A stretch of 62,500 nucleotides of DNA from Cristatella mucedo (Eukaryota > Bryozoa > Phylactolaemata > Cristatellidae), in NCBI GenBank assembly GCA_009760855.2, contig WPIO01000081.1, positions 487,501 to 550,000 on the forward strand. The letters run 5' to 3'. The notes under the pieces were generated by a model, which ran no database searches, was not told the origin of the DNA, and saw only the letters and a program-made list of their open reading frames with translations. Made by a program: the position numbers and the translations under genes. Below, one piece after another: positions 32,163 to 42,856 of this stretch. Every line of letters begins with the position of its first letter. Positions within the stretch are counted from its first letter, which is position 1.

Positions 32163-32677
32163 GAGCCAGCCGCCGCCACTGTGGCAGCTGCGGCCCCGGC
32201 GAGCTGGAGGCGGCGACGTGACACGTGACTGCAGTCGCCTCTGCGATCGCCCCTCCAGCTCTGCTGCCGCCGCTGCTGCTGCTGCTGCTGCAGCAGCAGA
32301 GCTGAGCTGGGGGGGAGGGGTCGTGCTGCTAGCTGGCTCCGCTTCCCCCTCGCTCTGAACGCTTGGTGGAGCGCTGGAGTGCTGTTCGGCGCTTGCTGCT
32401 CCCACTTCCTCGATCACTTTTCACTCCCAAATCCCTCGACTCGGATGATCGTGCTGCCGCCAGTGGGGCTGCCCGGCACTTCCTGACACGCCCACACCGA
32501 GTGACGAGGCTGCTCCTCCCCCCATTGATTGGTGCATATTTTTTTGCCGGCTCCCTCGTCTCCACTCGTTGTCTTCTTCTGCCGTCGCTCGAGCCAGCCA
32601 GCACAGCAGAAGCCGTGCGCTCGTAGGCTGACTGGAGGGCTGGCGGCGGCGGCGCTGCCAGCCCCCCCCCCCGGCGT

Positions 32678-32870
32678 CTTTGCCCCTGCAACCGCAACCT
32701 CCAGGCCTTCCAGCCGTTTGGTCGGCCGGAGGTTCTGCACGCTAGCCCACAATTGTCAGTAGTCGAGCTGCTGTTGTGTTGCTTGAGTGAGTTCAGTCGC
32801 AGTCGCTGGCCAGGCCCGGCCGTGTTTTTCCCGGCGCCGTGCCACTGCTGCTGGTAGTCGCTTCTTGTCG
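32678..32870 (-). repeat. Inverted dispersed copy of the 52.3-kb unit segment
   Basis: Contains GCAACCGCAACCTCCAGGCC, CGGCCGGAGGTTCTGCACGC, TAGTCGAGCTGCTGTTGTG and GGCCAGGCCCGGCCGTGTTT. These are the reverse complement of 52340-52530 with small differences. Located just downstream of hyccin, possibly in its 3' UTR. Confidence 0.75.
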
Positions 32871-32879
32871 TTGGTTCTG

Positions 32880-32880
<1 letters not shown>

Positions 32881-32967
<87 letters not shown>
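32881..32967 (+). repeat. (CT)n microsatellite downstream of hyccin
   Basis: About 85 bp of near-perfect CT repeat after the hyccin stop codon. Confidence 0.95.
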
Positions 32968-32970
<3 letters not shown>

Positions 32971-33399
32971 GCTCTATGCAACGCATGTGCCTTGCAGGGC
33001 TGAGATTAAAAGAGTAAGCAGTCGCTGAGTGAGATCAGCTTGAGCTTGCTGGTCAGCTTTAACCATGTATGAGCAGTTGCTAAGCAACGAGACATTGCCC
33101 AGTAGGAAGGCAAAACCTCAGTAAAAGAAAATATTCAGATAATACTAACGCTTGTAAGACATTTATAAAGTGCCCTCGGGCTGTAGACGCCACGGCAACC
33201 TCGGGCCAATAGACAGCTTCCTGCTTTGACCCGACGCTCGATAGCTATTAGGCCTCATAATGTCACTACATTGTTACTCAGCTCACGGACGGTGCAGGCT
33301 CGGCCGACATTAGGATTCGTGAGCCAGTCTGACCGAGCTCGATCGCCTCGAGAGACTGATTCGGCTTAATATTCAGCCGTCAAAATCTGCCACGGGCAC

Positions 33400-33712
33400 A
33401 TTGCTCATAGCAGACTGTTCATGGTCTCCAATGTGTGTTTATATTTACTTTAGATTACCATGCTTTTAGTTATCGCTTCCATTTAGAGTTTCTTTCTAAT
33501 AACTAAATACTAAACCCTAAACCTTTAGACCAAAACTCTCAACCCACAAAACCCCGCCTATTAGCTGAGCTAATGCGGCGTCGGTTGTACAAGCAACCGT
33601 GTAAGTCTGCTATGGCGCGGTGCTCAGAGGAGGCTGTTTAACATGGCCGCCGACGACCGCGTTGAACAGCCTGCTGTGAGCGCTAGGTCCACAGCAGACT
33701 TACGCGTCTGTG
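33400..33712 (-). repeat. Dispersed repeat R1, copy 2, with fold-back end
   Basis: The reverse complement carries the R1 blocks in order. At 33603-33704 the terminal block TAAGTCTGCT...AGGCTGTT meets an inverted copy AACAGCCTGCT...AGCAGACTTA, forming a palindrome of about 45-bp imperfect arms. Confidence 0.55.
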
Positions 33713-34457
33713 AGATCGGCGAATTTCTCATGCCGCTGGCCAGGCTGATGAGCATAGCTTACTGCGCGAAAGTCGCCGAGCGAGCGCCGGGAGAAATGGA
33801 ACGCGAGAAAGGGAACACATTCGCGACGCTACGTACGCGAGACTGCACAGCACTAGGGGGCGGCGTCCCACCCCCCTACAAAGTCACCTGGGCCTCCGCC
33901 GTCGGTAGTCCGCTAATGCAATGACACCGACATTCCGCCGCCGCCGTACAGAGGCCGACCTGCAAATCTGGCTGGCGCAGGAACGTCCGCCAGCCCTGCA
34001 CACTACAAAAACGACCGACCAGCTTGCATGAAACGGGTAACAAGCTTCGTGTTGACGCAGAAAGAAAATTCCGGGCGGCTCACTTTTAGTCGGCTCTCAA
34101 TTGCATGAATAAACATACGTGCACATAAATAAAAATAATGTGCACATACAGAGAGGTTTCCTAATGTATTACTGTGCAGTGACAAAAGCTAGCGAAACCT
34201 TATCTGACCAGTCGTTCAGCGAACGCGCTACCTGCACTGCTATATGGCAATTGCATACATTTACGTGGCCATGGAACTAATAACTCCAAGAATCGGTTCT
34301 TGTAATGCTATCAAAGTGCGAGGAAAAATCTCTGGGACAGAAGGTCCATATCTCCCGTTGTAGAAGCCGTAGCAGTCGAAAGCGAACGTTTCCTGTGGCT
34401 GCGGTAAAACGATTGACGTTGAGTATGTAAATGTCAGCTGATCTAGTGACCACATCT
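33713..34457. other. No gene seen
   Basis: Mixed-composition sequence following repeat R1. It has an open frame at 33643-33924 starting MAADDRVEQP, but that frame overlaps the fold-back repeat and has no splice support. Confidence 0.4.
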
Positions 34458-34555
34458 CTACAGCGGAGCCTTGGTGGCTATCGCCTCGCTTGCAGCAACC
34501 AAGGCTCCGCTGTCACCAAGCACTGTCCGCTGCAGGATTCGAATACATAATAAAG
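34458..34555 (-). mobile_element. SINE family S, rearranged fragment
   Basis: Contains GAGCCTTGGTGGCTATCGCC and GCTGCAGGATTCGAA from the S family in reverse. A duplicated inverted piece creates a perfect 14-bp hairpin (34461-34474 with 34499-34512). Confidence 0.45.
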
Positions 34556-35001
34556 GGTCATAAAACCGAATAATTCGAATACATAACATAATACGTTGGA
34601 ACCGGGGCCAATGAGCGGCAGTATACAGCGGCTATGAGCTCGCTAAGACCCAAGTGCTTCGCATCGGTCCGTATGCTCCGTCCGAAACTGCGTGTGTGCT
34701 GAAGGCGGGGCCGACGCAAGGTTCCTACTGCAACTGCTGCCGCCACTATCTTCGCGGTTTCCTTCGATGATGCGCAGCTGTACATGCCGAAGTTTGTACA
34801 ATTGGACGATTTACAACCTGTCTTCGGTGGAAATGTCCGACGGAAGCGCGGCACATAAGCTTCGCTTCAAGATCCGGAAGATGGCGCCTGCAAATAACAA
34901 ACACTTACGTGAGCAAAAACTCGGTGCTGAAAATAGTAAGAGCAGCTTTCAATGGCGGGCGCTTTGAGATTGAACGGTAGAGCTTGGTCAACTCAAAAAC
35001 A

Positions 35002-35336
<335 letters not shown>

Positions 35337-35609
35337 TCTTTATATCTTCTCTCTATTTCTTCAGCTCACTTTGTCTCAGTGAAGAATTCCTTGCTGTGGT
35401 ATTGGCCGGGCTGCAATCTTATCATTGTTTCTAAGGAGAACGCACTATCTGAAAAACTTCCTGGGAATTCATGCGTGGGCATATTTGCTCTGACTTACAA
35501 AAATACTCACAGGGAACTTTTAGTCACCTGCTAGGTACGTTAAATGCGCGGTTTCCTGGCGAAAAACTTCCCACGCACACATGCATTGACGTCTCATCTT
35601 CTTTAGACG

Positions 35610-35775
35610 GTGAGCCGTGATGGCACAATAAGTAAGGCGGTTGCTTTCACGACCTTGGTCACGAGGTCGTGGGTTCGATTCCTGCAGTGGGCGATTCTTT
35701 ATCGCCACTGCAAGCGGTGGTGATAGCCGTAAAGGCTCTTCTGTCGCTATACACAAAGAGGCTGTTTAATCAGCT
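35610..35775 (+). mobile_element. SINE family S, well preserved
   Basis: Full tRNA-related head with B box GTGGGTTCGATTCCTGCAG, body and AGGCTGTTTAATCAGCT end. It abuts the 5' edge of the Gypsy remnant. Confidence 0.8.
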
Positions 35776-36300
35776 AAGTACGTCCGCGACTTTGAAGGCC
35801 GCGTCCTGCAGGACGGTGAACTGGTGCGGAACTTTATGTACGACTTGAAGGGCCTGCTCAGGCGAGCGATGCCAGACTTAAGCGGCGCCGCAAAAGAGTC
35901 GCTCGTGTACCATCATTTTTTGAATGGACTGCCGGACAGTGTGGCCTCCGCCATTACGGCTTCGTCGGACTGTAAAACGCCAACGGACGCTCTGAAGCGA
36001 GCCATGGTTCTAATGGCTATGCACCGAGGGCGCGCGCACTCTACCGTAGCGTCCCTCGAGCCAGCCGGAGCGATGCGTGCGAACGTCTTCGACGAGCTGA
36101 CCGCCCGCCTGGCCACCTTAGAGGCTGAGCTCCAGCGCATGCGAGTCGAAGCACCGGGCGCATCAGGAGAGCTTGGACGAGAGTCTGCAGCATCTGCTAG
36201 CGGGCCCGGCCGCGCCATCGCGAGCGCGGGCAGACGGGAAACTTCGGCGGCCCGAAGAAAGTGCAGTGCTGGGAGCGCTCGGGCTTTGGCCACGTAGCCC
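35776..36300 (+). pseudogene. Gypsy Gag-like fragment
   Basis: Continuous coding-like frame: YVRDFEGRVL, MYDLKGLLRRAMPDL, SLVYHHFLNGLPDSVASAI and a coiled ELTARLATLEAELQRM segment. These resemble the retrotransposon Gag C-terminal capsid region. A frame change near 36240-36260 leads into the zinc knuckle remnant. Confidence 0.65.
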
Positions 36301-36716
36301 GCACTGCACTAACCGCAGGGCCACACCAGACGACCTCAGGGAAACGGGAGAGGCTCTTCGGCTGGCTGGGGGGCCGCGGGCCGAGTCTAGAGAGTCCCCT
36401 GTGCGGTACCGCAACGCTTAGCGGACCGCAAGCACGTTCGTCGTGCGCGACTGTCGTCGTCGGCGACAAAACTGTATCAGCATTGGTCGACAGCGGTTCG
36501 CGCGCGTCACGAATTAAGGAAGAGGCTGCCCGCCGCTGTATACGCGAACCGTACCGTCCAGCCGGCACGACTTTAAAGCCGGCTGCCAATCAGCCGTTTC
36601 GGGCCATTGGACAGCGCGACCAACGGTTTGTTACAGAGGGCAGATCTGTGCGCCATACCTTTCTCGTTGAGAGAGACCTCGTCGTTGACATGATCTTGGG
36701 AACCGATTCTTTTTAA
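36261..36716 (+). pseudogene. Gypsy zinc knuckle and aspartic protease remnant
   Basis: QCWERSGFGHVARTA looks like a CCHC knuckle that has lost two cysteines. Further on, SALVDSGSRASRI carries the protease D-S/T-G active site and VDMILGTDSF the usual C-terminal motif. The frame is open for 151 codons and stops right after the protease. Confidence 0.7.
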
Positions 36717-37690
36717 CCTCACTGATGGCTCAAATGCAATTCAAGAGCCCTCAAAGGAAGGTTGCCTTCACTTCAAATTGCAATGGCATGATTGCAATAC
36801 GGCGCTGCAGAGGCCGGCTCGGACCGCGTTCGTGCTTGGGCCATGCATTCCGACCTCGGGGCCGCCGAGCTGCATCAGTAGCTGAACGCCGGCCAAGTGA
36901 GGACCTGCCAGCGTGTCTCGTCGAGTTTCGGCCGGTAGAAGAGGTGAGCGACCTCAGAGAGATGCGGCGGCGAGACCCGTTTCTGAAGGCTGCGTGGTAG
37001 ACGCACAGGAGGCCGGTTCAAGCCGAGCACCGCGTTGGACTCGTCATCCATTACGGCGGTTCCGACAAATGTGTGTGGCCAGCTAAAACTGGTCGACGGC
37101 GTCCTCTACCGCTATTTTCGCCCTCCACCAGGAGCCGAATATAGATACGCTTTGGTCGCGCCGCCGGCCCGCCGAGAAGAACTGCTCAGACGACATCACG
37201 GTGACTGCGGTCACCAAGGCGTAGAACGGACGTACGACCGACTATGAGACCACGCATATTGGGTCAATATGAGCCGAGACGTCGTGCGATATTGCCGGTC
37301 ATGTCGGGTATGCCAATCGGTTAAAGGGACACAGCTCGCTAACTGCCCCGCTGGTACCGATAACTGTAGGACGGCCGTGGGACATGGTAGCTGTAGACAT
37401 CTTGAAGGTTGCCATATCAGCGCGCGGCCGCGAATACCTATTGGTATTGCAGGACAGCTTCACGAAATGGCTCGAGGCCGTGCCTTTGCGAGACACATCG
37501 GCGGAGACAGTTCGGACGGCCCTGTTAAACATTTTCATTCGTTTTGGCATGGCGCACTTTCTTCACTCTGACCAGGGCAGCAATTTCGAGGCTGAAGTAG
37601 TAACCACGCTCTGCAATGCTTTCGGCATACGCAAGACGCGAATGACGCCTTACCATCCACAGGGCGACGGCGTGGCTGAAGGAGCCAACC

Positions 37691-37858
37691 TGGTGAGCCG
37701 TTATGGCACACTAGGTAAGGCGGTTGCTTTCACGACCTCGGTCCTGAGGTCGTGGGTTCGATTCCTGCTGTGGGTGGTTCTTTATCGCCACTGCAAGCGG
37801 TGGTGATAGCCGTAAAGGCTCTTCTGTCGCTATATAAAAAAGAGGCTGTTTAATCAGC
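37691..37858 (+). mobile_element. SINE family S inserted in Gypsy integrase
   Basis: Full-length copy inserted just after the integrase codons for GVAEGAN. It has the family head, B box, body and AGGCTGTTTAATCAGCT end plus a short (ATTT)n tail. Integrase coding resumes afterwards at about 37875. Confidence 0.82.
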
Positions 37859-38016
37859 TAGGATTTATTTATTTAACCGAACGCTACTTACCAGGCTGCG
37901 AACCTCATGCCTACACTCAGCCGGCAGGCAGTGGCAGTGGCCATCTTACACTGCTTTTGTTCGCTCATCGGACGGCTCGGCATCAAGCTACGGGCCACAC
38001 GGGCCCTTCGAGCTGA

Positions 38017-38185
38017 GTGAGCCGTGATGGCACAATAAGTAAGGCGGTTGCTTTCACGACCTCGGTCACGAGGTCGTGGGTTCGATTCCTGCGGTGGGCG
38101 ATCCTTTATCGCCACTGCAAGCGGTGGTGATAGCCGTAAAGGCTCTTCTGTCGCTATGAACAAAGAGGCTGTTTAATCAGCTCGG
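38017..38185 (+). mobile_element. SINE family S, second insertion in integrase
   Basis: Full-length copy inserted after the integrase segment FAHRT...GPFEL. Similar coding sequence (FGCEP) resumes after its TTTATTTTATTTA tail. Confidence 0.82.
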
Positions 38186-38733
38186 ATTTATTTTATTTAT
38201 GTTTGGCTGCGAGCCGCAGTGCCTTGCCACTCGCTGACTGAAATGCTCGCCGAACTCTGAGAGCTCGTTGATGCACAGCTGGCTCAAAGTGCCGCCGAAG
38301 AAGCGCAGCGCCGGCGCCAACCGAAACCACCGCCCACATATCCGGTCCCAGAGATCCGGTGTGGCTGTGGGATAGCCGACCGAGGCACAAGCTCGCACCG
38401 TGATGGCTCGGCGGCTGGAGAGTGGAAACGGTTCTGGGACCGGTCACCTTTCGCATTCTAAATGGCGCTGGCCACAGGAAGGTCGTGCATCTGGATAAAG
38501 TTAAGATGCGAGTTCCAAGGCTATAAGAGTCTAATCTCGACGTGACCCCGGAGTGGATCGAGACCGAACGAGATGCCGAGAGAGAGGTCTCGAATGCTGG
38601 CTCGGGGCCACCGCCCGCTGGGCAAGTCGAGAGCGCCAGGGAACCGACGGCTGCACGAGTTTCGGGCCACGAGCGCCGCCCTCTGTCTGGCTGGCGGACT
38701 ATGTGATTTTTTTAACATTCTATGGGGAAGGGA

Positions 38734-39021
38734 TGTTGCGTGCGTCTGTTGCTTCTCGGCCACTACTGTATGCCCCACCTGCAGCAGATGGTTGAGCAAT
38801 TGACTCTTGGTGCAGCCTTTGATGTAAGCATGTGGCCCACCACAGTGGCCCACCACAGATGCACTCCCTTATCTGTTGTGAGTCAGCCCCTAGCTCGTAT
38901 ATGTACCCCCTTGGGGAATAAAGATTTCAGTCTTGTTCACCGCTCACGTTCGCTCCGTCACGCTCGTGTCTCCGTGAGACTCTACCAGCACTGCTGCCGC
39001 CGGAGACACAGTCACGTAACA
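38734..39021 (+). mobile_element. LTR-like segment
   Basis: Starts TGTTGCGTGC and ends CACGTAACA. It contains AATAAA at about 38920 followed by a T/G-rich stretch, the layout of an LTR U3-R-U5. It lies downstream of the Gypsy remnant and could be its 3' LTR. No matching 5' LTR is in the window, so the limits are a guess. Confidence 0.3.
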
Positions 39022-39439
39022 GATTAGAGAGTTCTGGTGGCAATTTCTTCGGGCGACTACAGCGGAAGTGTATACTTTAGGGCTGTACACGCCGGCAACG
39101 TCTGAGCTCAGCGCTCACGAGGAATGCATGTTCCTGCTAAATACTCCGGCGACGAAATTGCCAAAAGTAATAAGCGTCTCTTACTGACGAATAAACTAGC
39201 CCGGCTACCGCAAAAAGCGCCCAAAACTCCAGGTAAATTTTAAGCAGGAAAATTGGATGTGCTTCGATGAAGAGATGCTGAACTTCAGAGGGGTTTACGG
39301 ACAGGCAGTTTCGAGCCCCTTTCAACGAGGTAAGCTCGATCTGATTAAATCCGGCCAGGCGCCGCTCGGCGGTCGATGGATTTCATGCCGATGGCCTTCG
39401 GAAATTGTTCAAGTGACGTCTCGATTTGCCCTCTAATAC

Positions 39440-40655
39440 TTAGCGGCGCCAATCCGTGTCGTGTGGGGGTCAGGTCTCAGACATGAGAAGGGTCACCTGT
39501 GGGGTCCCTCAAGGGTCTGTACTTGGTCCCTTGCTGTTCTCCATTTATACGCAACCTCTGGGAAAAGTGATTGAGGCCCATGGAATAGGATATCACTTCT
39601 ATGCTGACGATACTCAGTTGTATTTGTCATTTAAACCGTCGGAATCTGCTGCAGCAACTGAGAAACTGAATGCTTGCCTTGCCGATATTCGATCCTGGAT
39701 GTCGGAAAACTTCCTGAAATTAAATGACGATAAAACCGAACTGCTTCTCATAGGACACCCTAAGCGTGTGGCTGAATTAAAAGGCTTTGCTGTTCTAATA
39801 GGTGATGCTATTGTTCGACCTGCACCACATGCTCGTAATATAGGTGTCGTGTTGACAGCTGCCTCAATTTCAAAAGCTTCATTCAGAAGACTGCCTCTAC
39901 AGCTAGCCATCACATCCGATCCCTATCCAAGATTAGAAGCTGTTCCCACAGTGGCTCGTAAAAAAATTTAACTAGCTCTTTAGTTCTGTCTCGGCTTGAT
40001 TACTGTAATTCCCTTTTGGCTGGGCTACCAAAGAAAGCTATCGTGCCACTACAGCGGACTATGAATATGGCTGCAAGGCTGGTCTTCAAGTCCCAGCGGT
40101 TTGAGCACGTGTCACCTCTGCTGAAAGAGCTAGGATGGTTGCCAGTTGAGCAAAGGATACAGAGCAAAGTTCTTACGCTGAGCCACAAGGCCCGCCACGG
40201 CTTGGCTCCTTCGTACCTAGCTGAACTGCTGCATCAGTTTCAGCCTGTTCGCGCCCTCAGGTCCTGTATGGACAATAAATTAGCTGTCCCATTCCTCCGC
40301 TTAAAGACAGTTGGTGACAGAAGCTTTAGCTCTGCAGGTCCTAGACTGTGGAACTCGCTTCCACAATTCCTACGTAACGACATCTACTCTCCAACTGCCG
40401 ACTATGGCACATCTTTTTCAGCGGTCCTGAACTGCTACTTCTATGCTACTCACTACCTCAACTGCTCTCCTAACTCTGCTATGCTTCCCACTTTCTGTTT
40501 GTTGCGTGAGACGAAGTCTGTTGGGTACCGAATGCGTACCGAAAGCCGCTTAGGCTGTGAGTGCGCTATACAAAACTCTCCTGCGTAACACCCACATGGT
40601 CTTTATGACTTTGTGGAGTTACTGAAGGAGATACATTACATCAAGCGTCGGCTGC
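39440..40655 (+). mobile_element. LINE family B, truncated copy
   Basis: A second CR1/L2-type family. It starts at the RT motif [14 protein letters not shown] and includes [12 protein letters not shown] and [15 protein letters not shown] deletion/frameshift lies near 39855-39975. The last 190 codons (40016-40588) are open and read LLAGLPKKAIVPL to ECAIQNSPA. Its 3' end (AACTCTCCTGCGTAACACCC to GGAGATACATTAC) differs from family A. Confidence 0.88.
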
Positions 40656-41099
40656 CGCTCGATCCGACCGGATCGGGTCGCGCTCAGCAACCTCAGTCGC
40701 TCAGGACACGTGACTAACTGACGAGGTTGTGAGGCGGCTGACCGAAATAAACCGAATTCATCGGCTCAGCACCGCCACGTGATGCTGAGCGAGGCAGTAG
40801 TAAAAGAAAGCGCAGCGGAGAATGGGTTTTCGTAAAAACCTCCGGAGCGCTTTTCGCCGCTCAGTAGCCTATAGAGACAGTTACTGCTCCGGTTGACGGC
40901 GTCGGCATTGCGTTAGGCGGAATCCGACAGCATGGGACAGACGTCAGGCCATCACCAGACGCCGAGCCGTCAGCACCTGCTCAGCTGCCAGTACCTCGCT
41001 CAATACGAGGTCGACGATGGTCAGTACGACAGGGCGGAGGTAACGGGCAGCCGCCAGCTTCGCCAGCGGCCAGAACTGCAGCGCCCTCGTCGGTTCCTT

Positions 41100-42856
41100 A
41101 CCTGTTTCCCACTGTCCTGCTCCTACGTTGCATTGATCTGCTGCTGCCATGCATAACCAACATCATTAATATGTCATTAGCCTCAGGTCAGGTCCCAGCA
41201 CCTTTCAAAAAAGCTGTAGTCAGGCCACTTCTCAAGAAAGCTACACTAGACCAAGAGAACTTAAGCAACTACCGCCCAGTCTCCCTTCTACCATTCCTAT
41301 CAAAGACACTGGAACGGGTCGCGGCAGACCAGCTGAACTCGTATATCGAAACCTCACACCTTGCTAGTAAGTTCCAGTCTGGCTTTAGAGCTAATCACTC
41401 CACAGAGTCAGCATTGCTTCGGGTATACAACGACCTACTTAGGAATGCAGACATGGGTAGAGTGTCTCTTCTTGTTTTGCTCGATCTTTCGGCAGCTTTT
41501 GATACCATCGATCACAAAGTACTTCTAGAGCGCCTCTCATCTCGCCTGGGCATCACTGGCACTGCTCTGCAGTGGTTCAGGTCCTATCTCAGTGGGAGAC
41601 TCCAGAGTGTTGATGTGAATGGACAAAGATCATCTGAAGTACCTCTAAAATATGGAGTACCTCAGGGCTCTGTGCTAGGTCCGGTCCTTTTCACCGTCTA
41701 TACTCTCCCTCTCGCTGATGTGATTGCCAAGCACAATCTAGGCTTTCACTTCTATGCGGATGACACTCAGTTGTACCTTTGCTTTGATCCCTCCCAGCCT
41801 TCGAGCACCTCAAATTCTCTCAACTCACTTGCTGCATGCATTGATGACATCCGATCATGGATGGCAGCAAATTTTCTAAAACTAAACGATGATAAAACTA
41901 ACTTACTAGTTATGGGCAAACCTAGTGTTATTCAGAAATTGGAAAGGCTGACTTTCAAAATTGGCTCTGCCAGCATATCTCCAGTTGCATCAGCTCGAAA
42001 TCTAGGTGTCATATTCCAAAGCGACCTCTCGTTAGACGACCACATCAGCTCCACAGTCAAATCAGCCTATTTTCAGCTTCATAACATTGCTAAAATTAGG
42101 GCTTGTTTAGATAAGGATACCACGTCCAAGTTGGTCCATGCATTCGTGACATCTCGTCTCGACTTCTGCAACTCACTGCTTACTGGCCTACCAGCATGTG
42201 CGATCAGGCGATTGCAGCTGGTGCAAAACTCTGCAGCTAGGCTTGTCTGCCGTGAGCGTCGCAGTTGCCACATTACTCCACTTCTCGCCGACCTGCACTG
42301 GTTACCAGTCAAGCAACGGATTGACTTCAAGGTTTTGTCGCTCACTTTTAGGTCTCTTCATTCTATGGCTCCAGCCTATCTTTCAGAGATACTACCCCAT
42401 CAGGCAAAGCATCGTACCACTCGCTTTTCGGAATCCAACAGTCTAGAAATACCTCGTACAAACCTTAAATCCTTTGGAGACCGTGCATTTAGTTCGTATG
42501 CTCCCACAGCCTGGAACTCCCTCCCGACCTGCATCAGAACATCCCCTGACCTGACCACATTTAAAAGAAACTTAAAAACATACCTATTTAGGACAGCATT
42601 TAGTGGGCCCTTGTGATTCGTCCTCGATGTGCTTATGCGTGCTGACACTGTTCATGCTGCCACTAACCACATTTGCATGCTGACCCAGTGCATGTAACCC
42701 CTAACCATGTTATTCATTTTGTTTGTTTTTCAAGCATGATTTTACTTACTATTCTATTGCGTATCACTTTGCAGCAAATGTAAAGCGCCTAGAAAGAGAT
42801 TAAGTTCTCTGAGGGCGCTTTATCAAGTGCAATATTATTATTATTATTATTATTCT
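41100..42856 (+). mobile_element. LINE family A, longest copy with open RT
   Basis: A CR1/L2-group non-LTR retrotransposon. The open frame from ATG 41171 to TGA 42616 (481 codons) is the RT and C-terminal part of ORF2. The same frame stays open upstream through CIDLLLPCITNIINMSL. Motifs by residue from 41171: NYRPVS 33-38, DLSAAFDTIDH 105-115, [10 protein letters not shown] 162-171, FYADDTQLY 194-202 and [10 protein letters not shown] 234-243. The catalytic YADD is intact. The 3' UTR ends in the nested hairpin and an (ATT)n tail. The endonuclease and ORF1 are absent, so the copy is 5'-truncated and not autonomous, but lack of stops implies a recent insertion. Confidence 0.92.
41171..42616 (+). 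CDS. Reverse transcriptase, LINE family A ORF2 (partial)
   Basis: 481 uninterrupted codons holding the complete fingers/palm RT motifs of the CR1/L2 group and the C-terminal domain. That domain includes FCNSLLTGLPACAI, LLADLHWLPVKQRI and SSYAPTAWNSLPTC. The enzyme copies its own RNA at a nicked target. The endonuclease that would supply the nick is missing here. The annotated ATG is internal to the original ORF; the frame continues upstream to about 41100. Confidence 0.9.
   Translation: MSLASGQVPAPFKKAVVRPLLKKATLDQENLSNYRPVSLLPFLSKTLERVAADQLNSYIETSHLASKFQSGFRANHSTESALLRVYNDLLRNADMGRVSLLVLLDLSAAFDTIDHKVLLERLSSRLGITGTALQWFRSYLSGRLQSVDVNGQRSSEVPLKYGVPQGSVLGPVLFTVYTLPLADVIAKHNLGFHFYADDTQLYLCFDPSQPSSTSNSLNSLAACIDDIRSWMAANFLKLNDDKTNLLVMGKPSVIQKLERLTFKIGSASISPVASARNLGVIFQSDLSLDDHISSTVKSAYFQLHNIAKIRACLDKDTTSKLVHAFVTSRLDFCNSLLTGLPACAIRRLQLVQNSAARLVCRERRSCHITPLLADLHWLPVKQRIDFKVLSLTFRSLHSMAPAYLSEILPHQAKHRTTRFSESNSLEIPRTNLKSFGDRAFSSYAPTAWNSLPTCIRTSPDLTTFKRNLKTYLFRTAFSGPL

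Larger units (their letters stand above)
36940..38230 (+). pseudogene. Gypsy integrase, three pieces split by SINEs
   Basis: LREMRRRDPFLKAAW and LVDGVLYRYF precede an H2C2 zinc domain (RRHHGDCGHQGVERTYDRL ... CRSCRVCQ). The catalytic core has AVDILKVAI with the first Asp, HSDQGSNFEAEV with the second and VAEGAN with the Glu. After the first SINE the core resumes as FAHRTARHQATGHTGPFEL, and after the second as FGCEP. Stops and frameshifts are present at 37245 and 37340-37380. Confidence 0.78.
35776..38520 (+). mobile_element. Decayed Ty3/Gypsy retrotransposon, RT missing
   Basis: The order is gag-like (35776-36300), degenerate zinc knuckle, aspartic protease, a 240-bp junction, then integrase. 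The integrase is split by two SINEs. No reverse transcriptase or RNase H motifs lie between the protease (ending ILGTDSF at about 36716) and the integrase zinc domain, so an internal deletion is inferred. No 5' LTR is visible; a SINE abuts the left edge. Several frameshifts show it is inactive. Confidence 0.82.

Noticed and set aside
34703-34857. Short frame ending FVQLDDLQPVFGGN...KRGT
   Set aside because: Looks mildly protein-like but has no acceptor, no partner exon and no recognised family.
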